A DNA stretch of 64,000 bases, taken from contig OZ244981.1 in the NCBI GenBank assembly GCA_965223085.1, positions 806,001 through 870,000 on the forward strand, given 5' to 3'. The notes below the pieces were generated by a model. The model ran no database searches and was not told where the DNA came from. It saw only the letters and a program-made list of their open reading frames with translations. Made by a program: the position numbers and the translations under genes. Origin of the DNA: CBDCVO01 sp965223085. GTDB taxonomy: Bacteria > Pseudomonadota > Gammaproteobacteria > Ga0077536. Positions 8,810 to 17,830 of this stretch are shown piece after piece (the stretch's first letter is position 1; every line of letters starts with the position of its first letter).

Positions 8810-10606
8810 ATGGATACTGATCGCAATGTAGGAACGACGTCTCTATCACCAATGTTACTTGCGGTGCTCGCAAACCGGTTCGACGGCGTTGTGCGGGAAA
8901 TGACGAACACGATGTTGAGAACGGGTCGCTCGGCGGTGATCAATAGTGCGCGCGATTTTTCCTGTGGGATTACCACCGGCGACAACGAACTGTTCGCGAC
9001 AGCAGAAGGCCTTCCGGCACACACCTATGGACTCAACTTACAAAGCGCCGCAATGTGCGAGTTCCACGACGACATCGCCGAAGGCGACGCGTATCTGCAC
9101 AACGATCCGTATGCCGGTAATTCACATCCCGCCGACCATACGATCATCGTGCCGGTGTTCTGGGAAGGTGAGCATTTATTCAACGTGTGTGCGAAAGCAC
9201 ACCAGGCCGATATCGGGAATAGCTTGCCGACAACCTATCACGCGGCTGCAAAAGACGTCTACGAAGAAGGCGCATTGATTTTTCCGGCCGTTCGCGTGCA
9301 ACGCGATTACGAAATGATCGATGACATCATTCGGATGTGTCAGCGCCGGATCCGAGTTCCCGACTATTGGCACGGTGATTTTCTATCGATGCTCGGTTCG
9401 GCTCGCACCGGCGAGAAACGGATCCACGATATTTTCCGTAAATACGGCAAGACGACGATCAAGCGATTTGTCACGGAGTGGTTCGACTACAGCGAATTGC
9501 GCATGCGCCAGGCGATCGCGGAATTACCGGCCGCTGAAATTGAACGCGAAAGTTTTCATGACCCCATGCCGCCGATGCTGCCCGATGGGATCCCGGTGCG
9601 AGTTAAACTGAAAGTAGAGCCCGACGAAGGCGTGATCGAGATTGATCTGACCTCGAACATCGACAACATGGCGAACGGACTGAACTTGTCGCAGGCTTGT
9701 TCGATCAGCAACTCCGTCGCCGGCGTCTACAATTGTTTACCGTCGGATATCCCGCGCAACGGCGGTTCGTACCGGTGCATCCGCATGAAGCTACGTGAAG
9801 GTGCGGCGATCGGTATTCCGAAATTTCCGCACAGCTGTTCGGTCGCCACCACCAACCTCTCCGAGCGCTTGCTGAACAACGTACAGGCGGCGCTCGCCGA
9901 ACTCGGCGACAATCACGGCCTAGCGGAAGGCGGCATCGGCATGGGGCCGGGATTTTGTGTCATTTCGGGTAGGGACGCGCGGCACGACGACCATCCCTAC
10001 GTTAATCAGTTGATCATTGGCAATAACGGTGGTCCTGGTACGCCGTACTGCGACGGTTGGATCACCTACGGCATCCCGGTCGTGGCGGGGCTCATGTATC
10101 GCGATAGCGTCGAAATCAATGAATTGAGCTATCCGATCCATTTCAAAGAAATCCGCTTGACCCAGGACGCTTGCGGCCCGGGGCTTTACCGAGGTGCCCC
10201 CGGGGTGCACCTCACCTATGGACCAAGTCATCACCCGATGACGGTTGTTTTCGCGGCAGACGGGCAGGTCAACCCGCCGCGCGGGGTTCGCGGCGGCGGC
10301 GACGGTAACGCAGGTGAGATGTTAGTGATCGACGAACACGGCAATCGCTCACGGGCGCCTAGCGTTGGTCAGATCGAGCTACAGCGAAACCAGTGGCTCA
10401 CCGGATTCGAAACCGCCGGTGGCGGCTATGGTGATCCACTGGAACGAGATCCTGAAATGGTGCTCGAGGACGTTATCGAGCAGTACATATCGATCGAGCA
10501 TGCGAGCGACGTATACGGCGTCGAATTAACGGGCTCTATGGAAGACGAATCCTTGTGCGTGGATTTCACCGCAACTGAAATCAGGCGCAAGACCCTACAT
10601 AGTTGA
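8810..10606 (+). CDS. Hydantoinase/oxoprolinase subunit B (HyuB-like), second set
   Basis: This is a 598-residue HyuB partner of the preceding HyuA, beginning 18 bases after its stop with GAGAGG upstream of the ATG. Typical features are TMLRTGRSAVINSARDFSC, YLHNDPYAGNSHPADHTI, AHQADIGNSLPTTYHA, and GGGYGDPLERDPEMV near the end. It differs strongly in sequence from the HyuB at 2414, so the two pairs are not a recent duplication and probably act on different substrates. The gene is followed after 29 bases by the aminotransferase. Confidence 0.92.
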   Translation: MDTDRNVGTTSLSPMLLAVLANRFDGVVREMTNTMLRTGRSAVINSARDFSCGITTGDNELFATAEGLPAHTYGLNLQSAAMCEFHDDIAEGDAYLHNDPYAGNSHPADHTIIVPVFWEGEHLFNVCAKAHQADIGNSLPTTYHAAAKDVYEEGALIFPAVRVQRDYEMIDDIIRMCQRRIRVPDYWHGDFLSMLGSARTGEKRIHDIFRKYGKTTIKRFVTEWFDYSELRMRQAIAELPAAEIERESFHDPMPPMLPDGIPVRVKLKVEPDEGVIEIDLTSNIDNMANGLNLSQACSISNSVAGVYNCLPSDIPRNGGSYRCIRMKLREGAAIGIPKFPHSCSVATTNLSERLLNNVQAALAELGDNHGLAEGGIGMGPGFCVISGRDARHDDHPYVNQLIIGNNGGPGTPYCDGWITYGIPVVAGLMYRDSVEINELSYPIHFKEIRLTQDACGPGLYRGAPGVHLTYGPSHHPMTVVFAADGQVNPPRGVRGGGDGNAGEMLVIDEHGNRSRAPSVGQIELQRNQWLTGFETAGGGYGDPLERDPEMVLEDVIEQYISIEHASDVYGVELTGSMEDESLCVDFTATEIRRKTLHS

Positions 10607-10635
10607 ACCGCTCGTGCACTTCGAGGAGACATACG

Positions 10636-12000
10636 ATGGCGACTCCAAAATCGTTGAGCGTGGAAGACGAACGACTGCCGCTGTTGCTAGGCTTTCAACG
10701 CGTATCGGAAAACACCAATCAGATCACGCGCTTCGTCGATCACGGCAAAGGGATCTATGTATACGACACCGATGGTCGTGAATATATCGAAGCGACGTCT
10801 TCGTTCTATGTCGCGTCGCTGGGCTATCAGAACGACGAGCTGATTGACGCGATTGAAGCACAGTATCGGGAGCTGCCATTTTTTGTCAGCGCATTACATC
10901 GCACCCCTAAAACTTCGCTAGACCTTGCCGAGAAATTGATTGAAATCGTTCCAATCGAGAATGCTCACGTGGTGTACGCGGTCTCTGGATCGGAGGCGAT
11001 TGACTACGCGATCAAGCTGATGCGCTTCGGCGCGGTGGCGCGTGGCGAACCCGAACGTAGGACGATCATTGGGCGGCACGGTAGTTACCACGGTGGCACC
11101 CTGGCGTCCGCGAGCGTGACCGGCGGCCACCACATTGAATTCGGCCTCCCGCTGGACGATTTTCGTCACGTTAGTCAGGCTGATTTTCACGGCGATCGTG
11201 AACCCGGCGAGAGCGGTGCGGAATTCGCCGAGCGACGCGCGGCCGAACTACGGAAGCTGCTCGAACGCGAGCCCGTGGGCAGTGTTGCGGCCATGATTGC
11301 CGAACCGGTCAGCTTTTCGGCGGGCTTCAAAGTCCCTCCACCGGAATATTTTCCCGCGATACAGCGCATTCTCGACGAGTACGGCGTCGATTTATTAATC
11401 GACGAAGTCGTGACGGGTTTTGGCCGCACAGGGCAGTTGTTCGGAACGAATACCTTTGGACTCAAGCCGAAACATATTGCCATCGCGAAAGGGATCACGT
11501 CGGGTTACTTCCCCTTGTCGGCGTTCATACTCGGTGAGGATCTCTATGCGGAGTTGGAATTTGGCTCCGACACCGTTGGCACCTTAGCGCATGCAGCGAC
11601 ATTCGCTGCGCATCCCGTCGGCGCGGCAGCGGCACTGAAGACCATCGAGATCATAGAACGGGATAATATCGTCGAGCACGCGCGCCAGATGGGTGAGCGG
11701 CTCGGTGCCGGCCTCGCACAATTCGCCGACCACCCGCTCGTTGGAGATGTACGCAACCTTGGCCTGGCCGCGAGTATCGATTTTCTGCGGCGCAATGAGC
11801 ACGATCAGTTGATCGACGAGGATGCCGACGAAATCATGATGCAGGTCTACGAATCCTTACTCGAACAGGGCGTTGTTTCCCGCCCCGCCGGACGCAATAT
11901 CGTCATTGCGCCACCGCTGATCGTGCGCGATTTCGAAGTCGATGAAATCGTGGCGCGGATCGGTCGCTCGCTCGAGGACGTACTGACTGCACGAAGCTGA
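10636..12000 (+). CDS. Class III aminotransferase (PLP-dependent)
   Basis: This is a 454-residue aminotransferase of the omega-transaminase/ornithine type. The N-terminal half shows YVYDTDGREYIEATSSFYV and the phosphate-binding VSGSEAIDYAIKLMR; the middle shows RHGSYHGGTLASASVTG; the active site shows LLIDEVVTGFGRTGQLFG (PLP-contacting Asp) and then IAIAKGITSGYFPLSAF with the Schiff-base Lys. The ATG at 10636 has GAGGAG seven bases upstream and is preferred over an in-frame ATG at 10603 that overlaps hyuB. As the last gene of the GntR-controlled operon it would transaminate an amine or omega-amino acid released by the HyuAB pair, passing a semialdehyde onwards. The specific substrate is unresolved. 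Confidence 0.9.
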   Translation: MATPKSLSVEDERLPLLLGFQRVSENTNQITRFVDHGKGIYVYDTDGREYIEATSSFYVASLGYQNDELIDAIEAQYRELPFFVSALHRTPKTSLDLAEKLIEIVPIENAHVVYAVSGSEAIDYAIKLMRFGAVARGEPERRTIIGRHGSYHGGTLASASVTGGHHIEFGLPLDDFRHVSQADFHGDREPGESGAEFAERRAAELRKLLEREPVGSVAAMIAEPVSFSAGFKVPPPEYFPAIQRILDEYGVDLLIDEVVTGFGRTGQLFGTNTFGLKPKHIAIAKGITSGYFPLSAFILGEDLYAELEFGSDTVGTLAHAATFAAHPVGAAAALKTIEIIERDNIVEHARQMGERLGAGLAQFADHPLVGDVRNLGLAASIDFLRRNEHDQLIDEDADEIMMQVYESLLEQGVVSRPAGRNIVIAPPLIVRDFEVDEIVARIGRSLEDVLTARS

Positions 12001-12060
12001 GGTGGATACGTCGTCCACTTAGACGTGCACGAGCTCGTTGCGGATAGCCACTGAGTTGAG

Positions 12061-12204
12061 CTAGCCGCTCAAAGTGATACCCTGATTTACGAGCGAACTT
12101 CGCAAGGACGCGATCATGTTGCCGTTACCGGCTGGCAGGGAAGCCAGTTCGGGTGTCGGCGCGCTGCCGTATGTGCGGCACTGCCGGGAGCGCACCCTCC
12201 TTGG
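12061..12204 (+). mobile_element. IS91-family left-end fragment
   Basis: The stretch holds a start region and the first 29 or so codons (MLPLPAGREASSGVGALPYV...ERTLL) of an IS91-type transposase. Both the codons and the bases just upstream (ACTTCGC-AGGA-GCGATCATGTTGCC) match the N-terminal end of the IS91 remnant at 51.4-52.0 kb. It stops abruptly at the 29-bp repeat that begins at 12205. It is a fragment only and is not functional. Confidence 0.75.
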
Positions 12205-12233
12205 CAGTTCGGGGTTAGAGTTGAAACTCGGCC
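12205..12233. repeat. Dispersed 29-bp repeat, copy 2
   Basis: This copy differs from 5363-5391 at one base (GGGGTTAGAG instead of GGGGTCAGAG). It joins the truncated IS91 fragment to the intergenic DNA beyond the SnoaL-like gene. Confidence 0.75.
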
Positions 12234-12277
12234 GGCGATTTTCTGCTCTGACCACAAATTCCACTCAACTTCGAAGC

Positions 12278-12664
12278 TCACTCAACATCGAGGTTCGGAA
12301 TGTCGATAGCCAGTCGCCATTCCCCATTTTCTTTGACCCACACCACAACGTATTTCCCTGGCACCGGTTCGCCGCCAGGCGCTTTCATTGTGAGGGTCCC
12401 GTACGCGTACGCCATGTCGTTGGACTCTGACACGACGGCCTCGGTCGGTTCCCACGAAAGCTCGTAGCCATCCGTGTCCAGCACTTTCTGAAATTCCGCC
12501 CGCATACCCTCCTTGCCGACGACAAGCGGTTTCCCCGGCGAGAATTGCAGGACATTCTCCATGCACATGTCGGTTATCCAGCGAAGGCTCCCCGATCGCG
12601 TCTGCCTGCACGTTTCGCGCTCGAGTTCCATGATTTCGTTCGGGTTCGGCGTATCTGACGGCAT
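12278..12664 (-). CDS. SnoaL/DUF4440-like (NTF2-fold) small protein
   Basis: This is a 128-residue protein with the NTF2-like fold signature of the SnoaL/DUF4440 group: an N-terminal helix MELERETCRQTRSG, DMCMENVLQFSPGKPLVVGKEGM, a central DMAYAYGTLTM strand, and GKYVVVWVKENGEWRLAIDI at the C-terminus. Such proteins are cytoplasmic binding or isomerase-like modules or stress-linked proteins without a single function. The ATG at 12664 has GGGGAG six bases upstream; a longer in-frame start at 12679 is less well supported. It stands alone between IS debris and a decayed regulator, and its role is not inferable. Confidence 0.8.
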   Translation of the reverse strand: MPSDTPNPNEIMELERETCRQTRSGSLRWITDMCMENVLQFSPGKPLVVGKEGMRAEFQKVLDTDGYELSWEPTEAVVSESNDMAYAYGTLTMKAPGGEPVPGKYVVVWVKENGEWRLAIDIPNLDVE

Positions 12665-12795
12665 TTCTACTCCCCTCAATCAGCTAATGGTTGATTCTGT
12701 CGCACCCTGTTCCAGGGTGTCGGTGTCGCTTACAGCCAATTGTCGCCGGAATTCAATATTGGCAAAATGACAAAAAAAGTAACTATCGTGCCAAT

Positions 12796-13860
12796 ATGCT
12801 TGAGAAAAACATCGCGACTGCGTTACCTCAGCCGTACTTGCCGCCCGCAGCTTTTGTTCCCGAACTTCCGACGACTGAGAGACGGAAGCGCGTCGTTATC
12901 GTCGCCAGCCGCTGCGCCGACCCAATAGAGCTGGCCGGCCCGTTGAATGTTTTTCAAATAGCAAACCTGGTACTGGCGATTTCCGGGAAGCCCGAGATGG
13001 GTTACGACCTGGAGATCGTGTCAAGTATGGCAGGCGTCATCTACCAGACAGCCGGGCTGAAAATCACCGCAGACAAGCCTTACTTTCGATTGAGGGGAGA
13101 TGTCGATACGCTGATTTTCACGCCGATGGACTTTAGTGATCTTTTTTCTAATCAAGAAAAATTTCTCTGGTGGGTTCGGAATCAATCGAACAAAGTCGAG
13201 TGATTGGTTTCTATTTGTTCTGGCGTATACATTTTGGCAGCCGCCGGCGTACTGAGCGGCAAACGAGTCGCAACGCACTGGGACTTAGCGGATGATTTCG
13301 CTCGGCGTTATCCGGATATCTCGCTGGATCCAGAACCGATTTTTGTTGTTGACGAACACATCTACACATCAGCCGGTATGACAGCTGGTCTCGATTTATC
13401 CGTCGCCCTGGTTGAAGAGGATTTTGGCCGCGCCGTCGCGCTGCGGACGGCACAAGCGATGGTGTTTTTCCTGAAAAGACCAGGGAGCCAGGCTCAATTC
13501 AGCACGTTTCTATCGCTCGATTTAGCAGAAAGATCCGAAATGGCGGAACTGCAGAACTACATTTTCGATCATTTAGGAGATGACCTCCGCATCGAAAAAT
13601 TAGCATCGATCGTCAATATGAGCCCCCGAAATTTCTCGAGAATTTTCCACAAGGAAATCGGGATGCCGCCGGGAAAATTCGTCGAGCAAAGCAGACTGGA
13701 AATGGCCCGGCAAAAACTGGAACATTCACATACATCCATCTCCAGAGTAGCCGAGTACTGTGGCTATAACTCCGTCAACAGCATGCGTGCTGCATTCGAG
13801 CGTCACCTCGGTGTCAGCCCGAAAGCATACCGACAGCGATTCATGTCATCTGCCGGGTAA
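12796..13860 (+). pseudogene. GlxA-like (DJ-1/PfpI + AraC) regulator split by an in-frame TGA
   Basis: Residues 1-135 form a DJ-1/PfpI domain (KRVVIVASRCADPIELAGPL, ... KPYFRLRGDVDTLIFTP). After a TGA at 13201-13203 the same frame continues without any shift: LVSICSGVYILAAAGVLSGK (the nucleophile-elbow region of the DJ-1 fold), ATHW, then a C-terminal AraC double helix-turn-helix (LRIEKLASIVNMSPRNFSRIF; ISRVAEYCGYNSVNSMRAAFERH). Read through, the product is about 354 residues, normal for the GlxA family. The likely ancestral codon is CGA (Arg). The C-terminal half has a TTG that could start a separate DNA-binding fragment, but the sensing domain would be lost. A sequencing error cannot be excluded. 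Confidence 0.85.
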
Positions 13861-13958
13861 ACGCAACGCTTGCTAGTGGGCTGCTAATCGATAACGGACC
13901 GGTTCGCTCTTTTCGCCCGGGCGCTGGGGTCTCCGAGGCAGCCGTTAGTGAGACGCTG

Positions 13959-15482
13959 CTAATTCGACGGCATGATGAAATGCGTGCCGCCGACATCACG
14001 GGTAGGCCAGCGCTGGGTAATGGTCTTGGGCCGCGTATAGAAGCGCAGTCCTTCGCGACCATAGATGTTGTGGTCGCCGAACAGCGAGCTCTTCCAGCCC
14101 CCGAAGCTGTGGAACGCCGACGGCACCGGGATCGGGACATTGATGCCGACCATCCCGATCTGAACTTCGCGCGCGAAGTCGCGCGCGAGCGAAGCGTCCT
14201 GCGTGAACAACGCCACGCCGTTGCCGTAAATGTGGGTGTTGATCAGATCCACTGCTTCGCGATAGTCCGCGGCCCGCACGACGCAGAGCACCGGACCGAA
14301 AATCTCTTCGGTGTAAATCTTCATTCCCGCACCGACGCGGTCGAATAGAGACCCACCGATAAAGAAACCGTTTTCGTGATCGGGAAATGACCGCTCGCGT
14401 CCATCGACCACGAGTTCCGCACCTTCTTCGACGCCGGCACCGATATATTCCATGACCCTGTCACGGTGCTCCGAAGTTACGAGCGGCCCCATCTCGGTCG
14501 CTTCATCGTCGCCTGGCCCGATCACGAGCGCGCGCACGCGCGGGGCGAGCCGTTCCACCAGGGCGTCGGCCGTCTCGTCACCCACGGCGACGGCGACGGA
14601 GATCGCCATGCACCGCTCGCCGGCGGAGCCGTACGCCGCACCCATCAACGCATTCGCGGCGAGATCGAGATCGGCGTCCGGCATGACCACCATGTGGTTC
14701 TTGGCACCGCCGAGGGCCTGTACGCGCTTGCCGTTCATGCGCGCCGTGTCGTAGATGTATCGTGCTATCGGGGTCGAGCCGACGAAGCTCAGGGCACTTA
14801 CATCCGGGTGCTCCAGCACGGCATCCACGGCTTCCTTGTCACCATGCACGACATTGAATGCGCCCGCGGGAAGGCCGGCTTCTTCGAGCAGCCCGGCAAG
14901 CAACACAGATGCCGACGGGTCGCGCTCGGACGGTTTCAGCAGGAAGGTGTTGCCGCACACGAGCGCGACCGGAAACATCCACATGGGTACCATCATCGGA
15001 AAATTGAACGGCGTGATACCGGCGACGACGCCGAGTGGCTGGCGTAGTGTGTAACTGTCTATCCCGGAGCCGACGTCTTCCGAGAATTCGCTTTTCAGCA
15101 GCTCCGGGGCAGCACAGGCGAATTCGACGACCTCGATACCGCGACGCAGCTCGGCCAGCGCGTCGCTACGCGTCTTACCATGCTCGCAGGATACGATCGC
15201 AGCCAGCTCGTCGGCACGGCTTTCCAGCAACTCGCGAAACCGATACATGACGCGAGCGCGATTGGACGGTGTCGTTACCGCCCACCCCGGAAAAGCGGCG
15301 GTCGCCGCATCGACCGCCGCGCCGACTTCGCTTGCGCCGCCAAGCAGGACTTCGTTCGCAATCCGACCCGTGGCGGGATTGAACACCGGGCCTCTCCGCG
15401 GCGGCCCCTCGGTAACGGGATTACCGGCGATCCAATGACCGATAAGGCCGGTTTTAGGAATGTCTTGCCCTGTCGTGACCAT
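13959..15482 (-). CDS. mmsA: (Methyl)malonate-semialdehyde dehydrogenase, CoA-acylating
   Basis: This is a 507-residue aldehyde dehydrogenase of the MmsA type. Evidence: IGHWIAGNPVTEG, PVFNPATGRI, the NAD-binding region GITPFNFPMMVPMWMFPVAL, VGSTPIARYIY, the catalytic-Cys segment GAAYGSAGERCMAISVAVAV, EIFGPVLCVVRA, and a C-terminal FHSFGGWKSSLFGDHNIYG seen in MmsA proteins. It converts malonate- or methylmalonate-semialdehyde, NAD and CoA to acetyl- or propionyl-CoA plus CO2. I chose the ATG at 15482; a TTG at 15524 would add 14 residues. It lies just downstream of an omega-amino acid:pyruvate aminotransferase on the same strand, which makes the pair a credible beta-alanine (or 3-aminoisobutyrate) degradation operon. 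Confidence 0.9.
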   Translation of the reverse strand: MVTTGQDIPKTGLIGHWIAGNPVTEGPPRRGPVFNPATGRIANEVLLGGASEVGAAVDAATAAFPGWAVTTPSNRARVMYRFRELLESRADELAAIVSCEHGKTRSDALAELRRGIEVVEFACAAPELLKSEFSEDVGSGIDSYTLRQPLGVVAGITPFNFPMMVPMWMFPVALVCGNTFLLKPSERDPSASVLLAGLLEEAGLPAGAFNVVHGDKEAVDAVLEHPDVSALSFVGSTPIARYIYDTARMNGKRVQALGGAKNHMVVMPDADLDLAANALMGAAYGSAGERCMAISVAVAVGDETADALVERLAPRVRALVIGPGDDEATEMGPLVTSEHRDRVMEYIGAGVEEGAELVVDGRERSFPDHENGFFIGGSLFDRVGAGMKIYTEEIFGPVLCVVRAADYREAVDLINTHIYGNGVALFTQDASLARDFAREVQIGMVGINVPIPVPSAFHSFGGWKSSLFGDHNIYGREGLRFYTRPKTITQRWPTRDVGGTHFIMPSN

Positions 15483-15539
15483 CGTCTGCGCTTCGTCGTG
15501 TTGAAGGAATTTCGGATCTGGCAACGGTCGGCCGATGTG

Positions 15540-16883
15540 CTACGCGGATTCGGCAATCGCCTTGCCGACGATGTCGACCAGCTCGGCTATCTCATGCTCC
15601 TGCGTGATGAGCGGCGGCGCGATTGCGACTGTGTCGCCCGTGACCCGCAGGGCGGCGCCGTGCCGGAATCCGGCGTTGAAAACCTGCGTGCCACGCTGAC
15701 CCGGGCGTCCCTCGATGGGCTCTAGCTCGACGGCAGCCGCCAGACCAATGTTGCGAACGTCGATGACGTGGGGCTGACCCCGCAGCGCATGCACCGCGTC
15801 TTCGAGAACCGGTTCGAGCGCACGCGCGCGTGCGAACAGGCCTTCCTCGCGATAGACGTCGAGGGCCGCGTTCGCCGCCGCCACGGCGATCGGATGTCCC
15901 GAATACGTATAGCCATGAAAGAACTCGATGAGATCCTCAGGCCCGTCCATGAACGTTGCGTACACTTGGTCTTTAGCGATTACACCGCCCATCGGGATCA
16001 CACCGCTAGTGACGCCTTTTGCGAACGTGATGAGGTCCGGTGTGACGTCGAACCGCGCGGCGCCGAAATTCGCGCCCAGGCGCCCGAACCCGCGAATGAC
16101 CTCATCGAAAATCAACAGGATGCCGTGACGCGAGCAGATTTCACGCAGTCGCTCGAGGTACCCAATCGGCGGGACAACGACGCCCGCAGACCCTTGCATC
16201 GGCTCGACGATGACTGCGGCGATCGTCGATGCATCATGAAGCGCCACGATTCTTTCGAGCTCGTCCGCCAGATGAGCCCCCCATTCCGGCTGCCCCCGGC
16301 TGAACGCCATGTGCTCGAGGCTCAGGGTGTGCGGCAGGTGGTCGACACCGGGCAACATGACCGGCGCGAACATCTTGCGATTCGGCACGATACCGCCGAC
16401 CGACATGCCGCCGAAACCGACACCATGGTAGCCCTTCTCACGTCCGATCAACCGTACCCGCCCGGCCTCACCTCGACTGCGGTGGTAAGCAATCGCCATC
16501 TTTAGCGCCGTGTCGACCGCTTCCGAGCCGGAGTTGGTATAGAAGACGTAATTCAGATCTGCCGGCGCCAACGCTGCCAAGCGCTCCGCGAGTCGGAACG
16601 CTTCGGGATGACCGATCTGGAATGCTGTCGCGTAATCCAGCCTCGCCACCTGCTGCTGCACGGCTTCCACGATTCGCGGGTGACCGTGCCCAGCATTGCA
16701 GCACCACAAACCGGACAGCGCGTCGAACACCTGGCGGCCATCCTGGGTCGTGTAGTAAGCGCCGTGCGCTTCCTCGACCAACTTCGGATGTTTCTTGAAA
16801 CGCCGATTGTGGGTAAAAGCCATCCAGTAAGGTTCGAGGTTCAGAGCCTGCTCGGAAGCTACCGATTCCGCCGGGTTGAGCAT
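15540..16883 (-). CDS. Omega-amino acid (beta-alanine):pyruvate aminotransferase
   Basis: This is a 447-residue class III aminotransferase resembling beta-alanine:pyruvate transaminases. It has YWMAFTHNRRFKKHPK at the N-terminus, DALSGLWCCNAGHGHP, VFYTNSGSEAVDTALKMA, GREKGYHGVGFGGMSVGG, LLIFDEVIRGFGRLG (PLP Asp) and ITFAKGVTSGVIPMGG (Schiff-base Lys). The reaction moves the amino group of beta-alanine or a similar omega-amino acid to pyruvate, giving malonate semialdehyde and alanine. The product is exactly the substrate of the dehydrogenase encoded 57 bases downstream. It is divergent from the XRE-cupin regulator at 17086, with an AT-rich operator region between them. Confidence 0.9.
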   Translation of the reverse strand: MLNPAESVASEQALNLEPYWMAFTHNRRFKKHPKLVEEAHGAYYTTQDGRQVFDALSGLWCCNAGHGHPRIVEAVQQQVARLDYATAFQIGHPEAFRLAERLAALAPADLNYVFYTNSGSEAVDTALKMAIAYHRSRGEAGRVRLIGREKGYHGVGFGGMSVGGIVPNRKMFAPVMLPGVDHLPHTLSLEHMAFSRGQPEWGAHLADELERIVALHDASTIAAVIVEPMQGSAGVVVPPIGYLERLREICSRHGILLIFDEVIRGFGRLGANFGAARFDVTPDLITFAKGVTSGVIPMGGVIAKDQVYATFMDGPEDLIEFFHGYTYSGHPIAVAAANAALDVYREEGLFARARALEPVLEDAVHALRGQPHVIDVRNIGLAAAVELEPIEGRPGQRGTQVFNAGFRHGAALRVTGDTVAIAPPLITQEHEIAELVDIVGKAIAESA

Positions 16884-17030
16884 TGCGAGTTCCTGCTGTT
16901 AATCGAATCTAAGGCGAGATGGCACGTACTATTTGTACTCGCCCAGGCAAGGTCTAAAAAGGCTAAACAATGACGGTTTAGTTTTCAATATTTAACGAAA
17001 AATAAATAACTTATTGATCACCCTGGTATA

Positions 17031-17064
17031 TTGGTTAATATTGTTAATAACAATTAACATTTAA
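17031..17064. promoter_or_regulatory. Candidate operator for the XRE-cupin regulator
   Basis: The AT-rich divergent intergenic region contains TTGTTAATAACAA (17041-17053, perfect palindrome around one base), flanked by further GTTAAT / ATTAAC half-sites. It lies about 35 bases before the regulator start and would suit autoregulation plus control of the aminotransferase-dehydrogenase operon. Confidence 0.55.
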
Positions 17065-17085
17065 ACAAAAAGCGATTCCTGAGCA

Positions 17086-17628
17086 ATGGAAAATGTGGGC
17101 ACGCGACTGCGTGAGTTGAGGATCCTTCACCGCCTGTCACAGCGGGAGTTGGCCCGCCGTTCCAATGTGAGCAACGCCGCGATCTCCCTCATCGAAAGCA
17201 ACAAGACCGATCCCTCCATCGGCCTTCTGAAGCGCGTGCTGGAAGGTATCCCCGTCTCCGTCGCCGACTTCTTCAATGCCGAGATCGAACCCGAGTCGCA
17301 GGTATTCTTTCGGGATACCGAATTGCTCGAAATAGGCGGTGGATCGATTTCCTATCGCCAGGTCGGCTCCGATCTGGACCGACATCAGCTGCAAATTCTT
17401 CACGAACGATACGCGCCAGGTTCAGACAGTGGCCGGTCCATGCTGAAACATGATTCCGAGGAGGGCGGCGTCGTCATCAGCGGACACATCGAGGTGACCG
17501 TTGGTAATCAGACTCGCATTCTCGGACCCGGTGACGGCTACCTCTTCGACAGTAAAACACCCCACCGCTTCAGGAATCTGAGCGCAGAAGATTGCGTACT
17601 GGTGACGGCTTGCACACCTCCCTTCTGA
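17086..17628 (+). CDS. XRE-family regulator with C-terminal cupin domain (PuuR-like)
   Basis: This is a 180-residue protein. Residues 5-65 form an XRE helix-turn-helix (VGTRLRELRILHRLSQRELARRSNVSNAAISLIE split over two helices), and residues 105-178 a small cupin (GGVVISGHIEVTVGNQ, LGPGDGYLFDSKTPHRF). Length and layout match PuuR-type regulators, which repress polyamine, GABA or omega-amino acid genes and sense an amine ligand. Its divergent position next to the omega-amino acid aminotransferase and malonate-semialdehyde dehydrogenase fits that role. The ligand itself is inferred, not seen. Confidence 0.9.
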   Translation: MENVGTRLRELRILHRLSQRELARRSNVSNAAISLIESNKTDPSIGLLKRVLEGIPVSVADFFNAEIEPESQVFFRDTELLEIGGGSISYRQVGSDLDRHQLQILHERYAPGSDSGRSMLKHDSEEGGVVISGHIEVTVGNQTRILGPGDGYLFDSKTPHRFRNLSAEDCVLVTACTPPF

Positions 17629-17703
17629 CAGAATTCGCGCTTCAGCTATCGGGAACAGCTTGATCTTCGTCAGTACCGCATGGGGAAGTTACGGGCCCTT
17701 GGC

Positions 17704-17720
17704 GCGGAAGCGGCTTCCGC
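17704..17720 (+). terminator. GC-rich hairpin after the XRE-cupin gene (weak terminator candidate)
   Basis: GCGGAAG-CGG-CTTCCGC forms a perfect 7-bp stem with a 3-base loop, about 75 bases after the regulator stop. There is no U-tract, so it may be only a transcript-stabilising hairpin. Confidence 0.35.
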
Positions 17721-17830
17721 AGCCGGGTTCCGTTTTCGTGTTTCGTCGATAGCGTGGCATGCTGCGGCCGGGGCTCTGGTGACAAGAATCAACCCTGCAT
17801 ACGGACCGGTGATCGACGGAGGGTACTCGC

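Noticed and set aside
13201..13203. TGA in the GlxA-like gene as a selenocysteine codon
   Set aside because: The position corresponds to a variable residue, not a catalytic Cys, and no SECIS-like hairpin was seen directly downstream.
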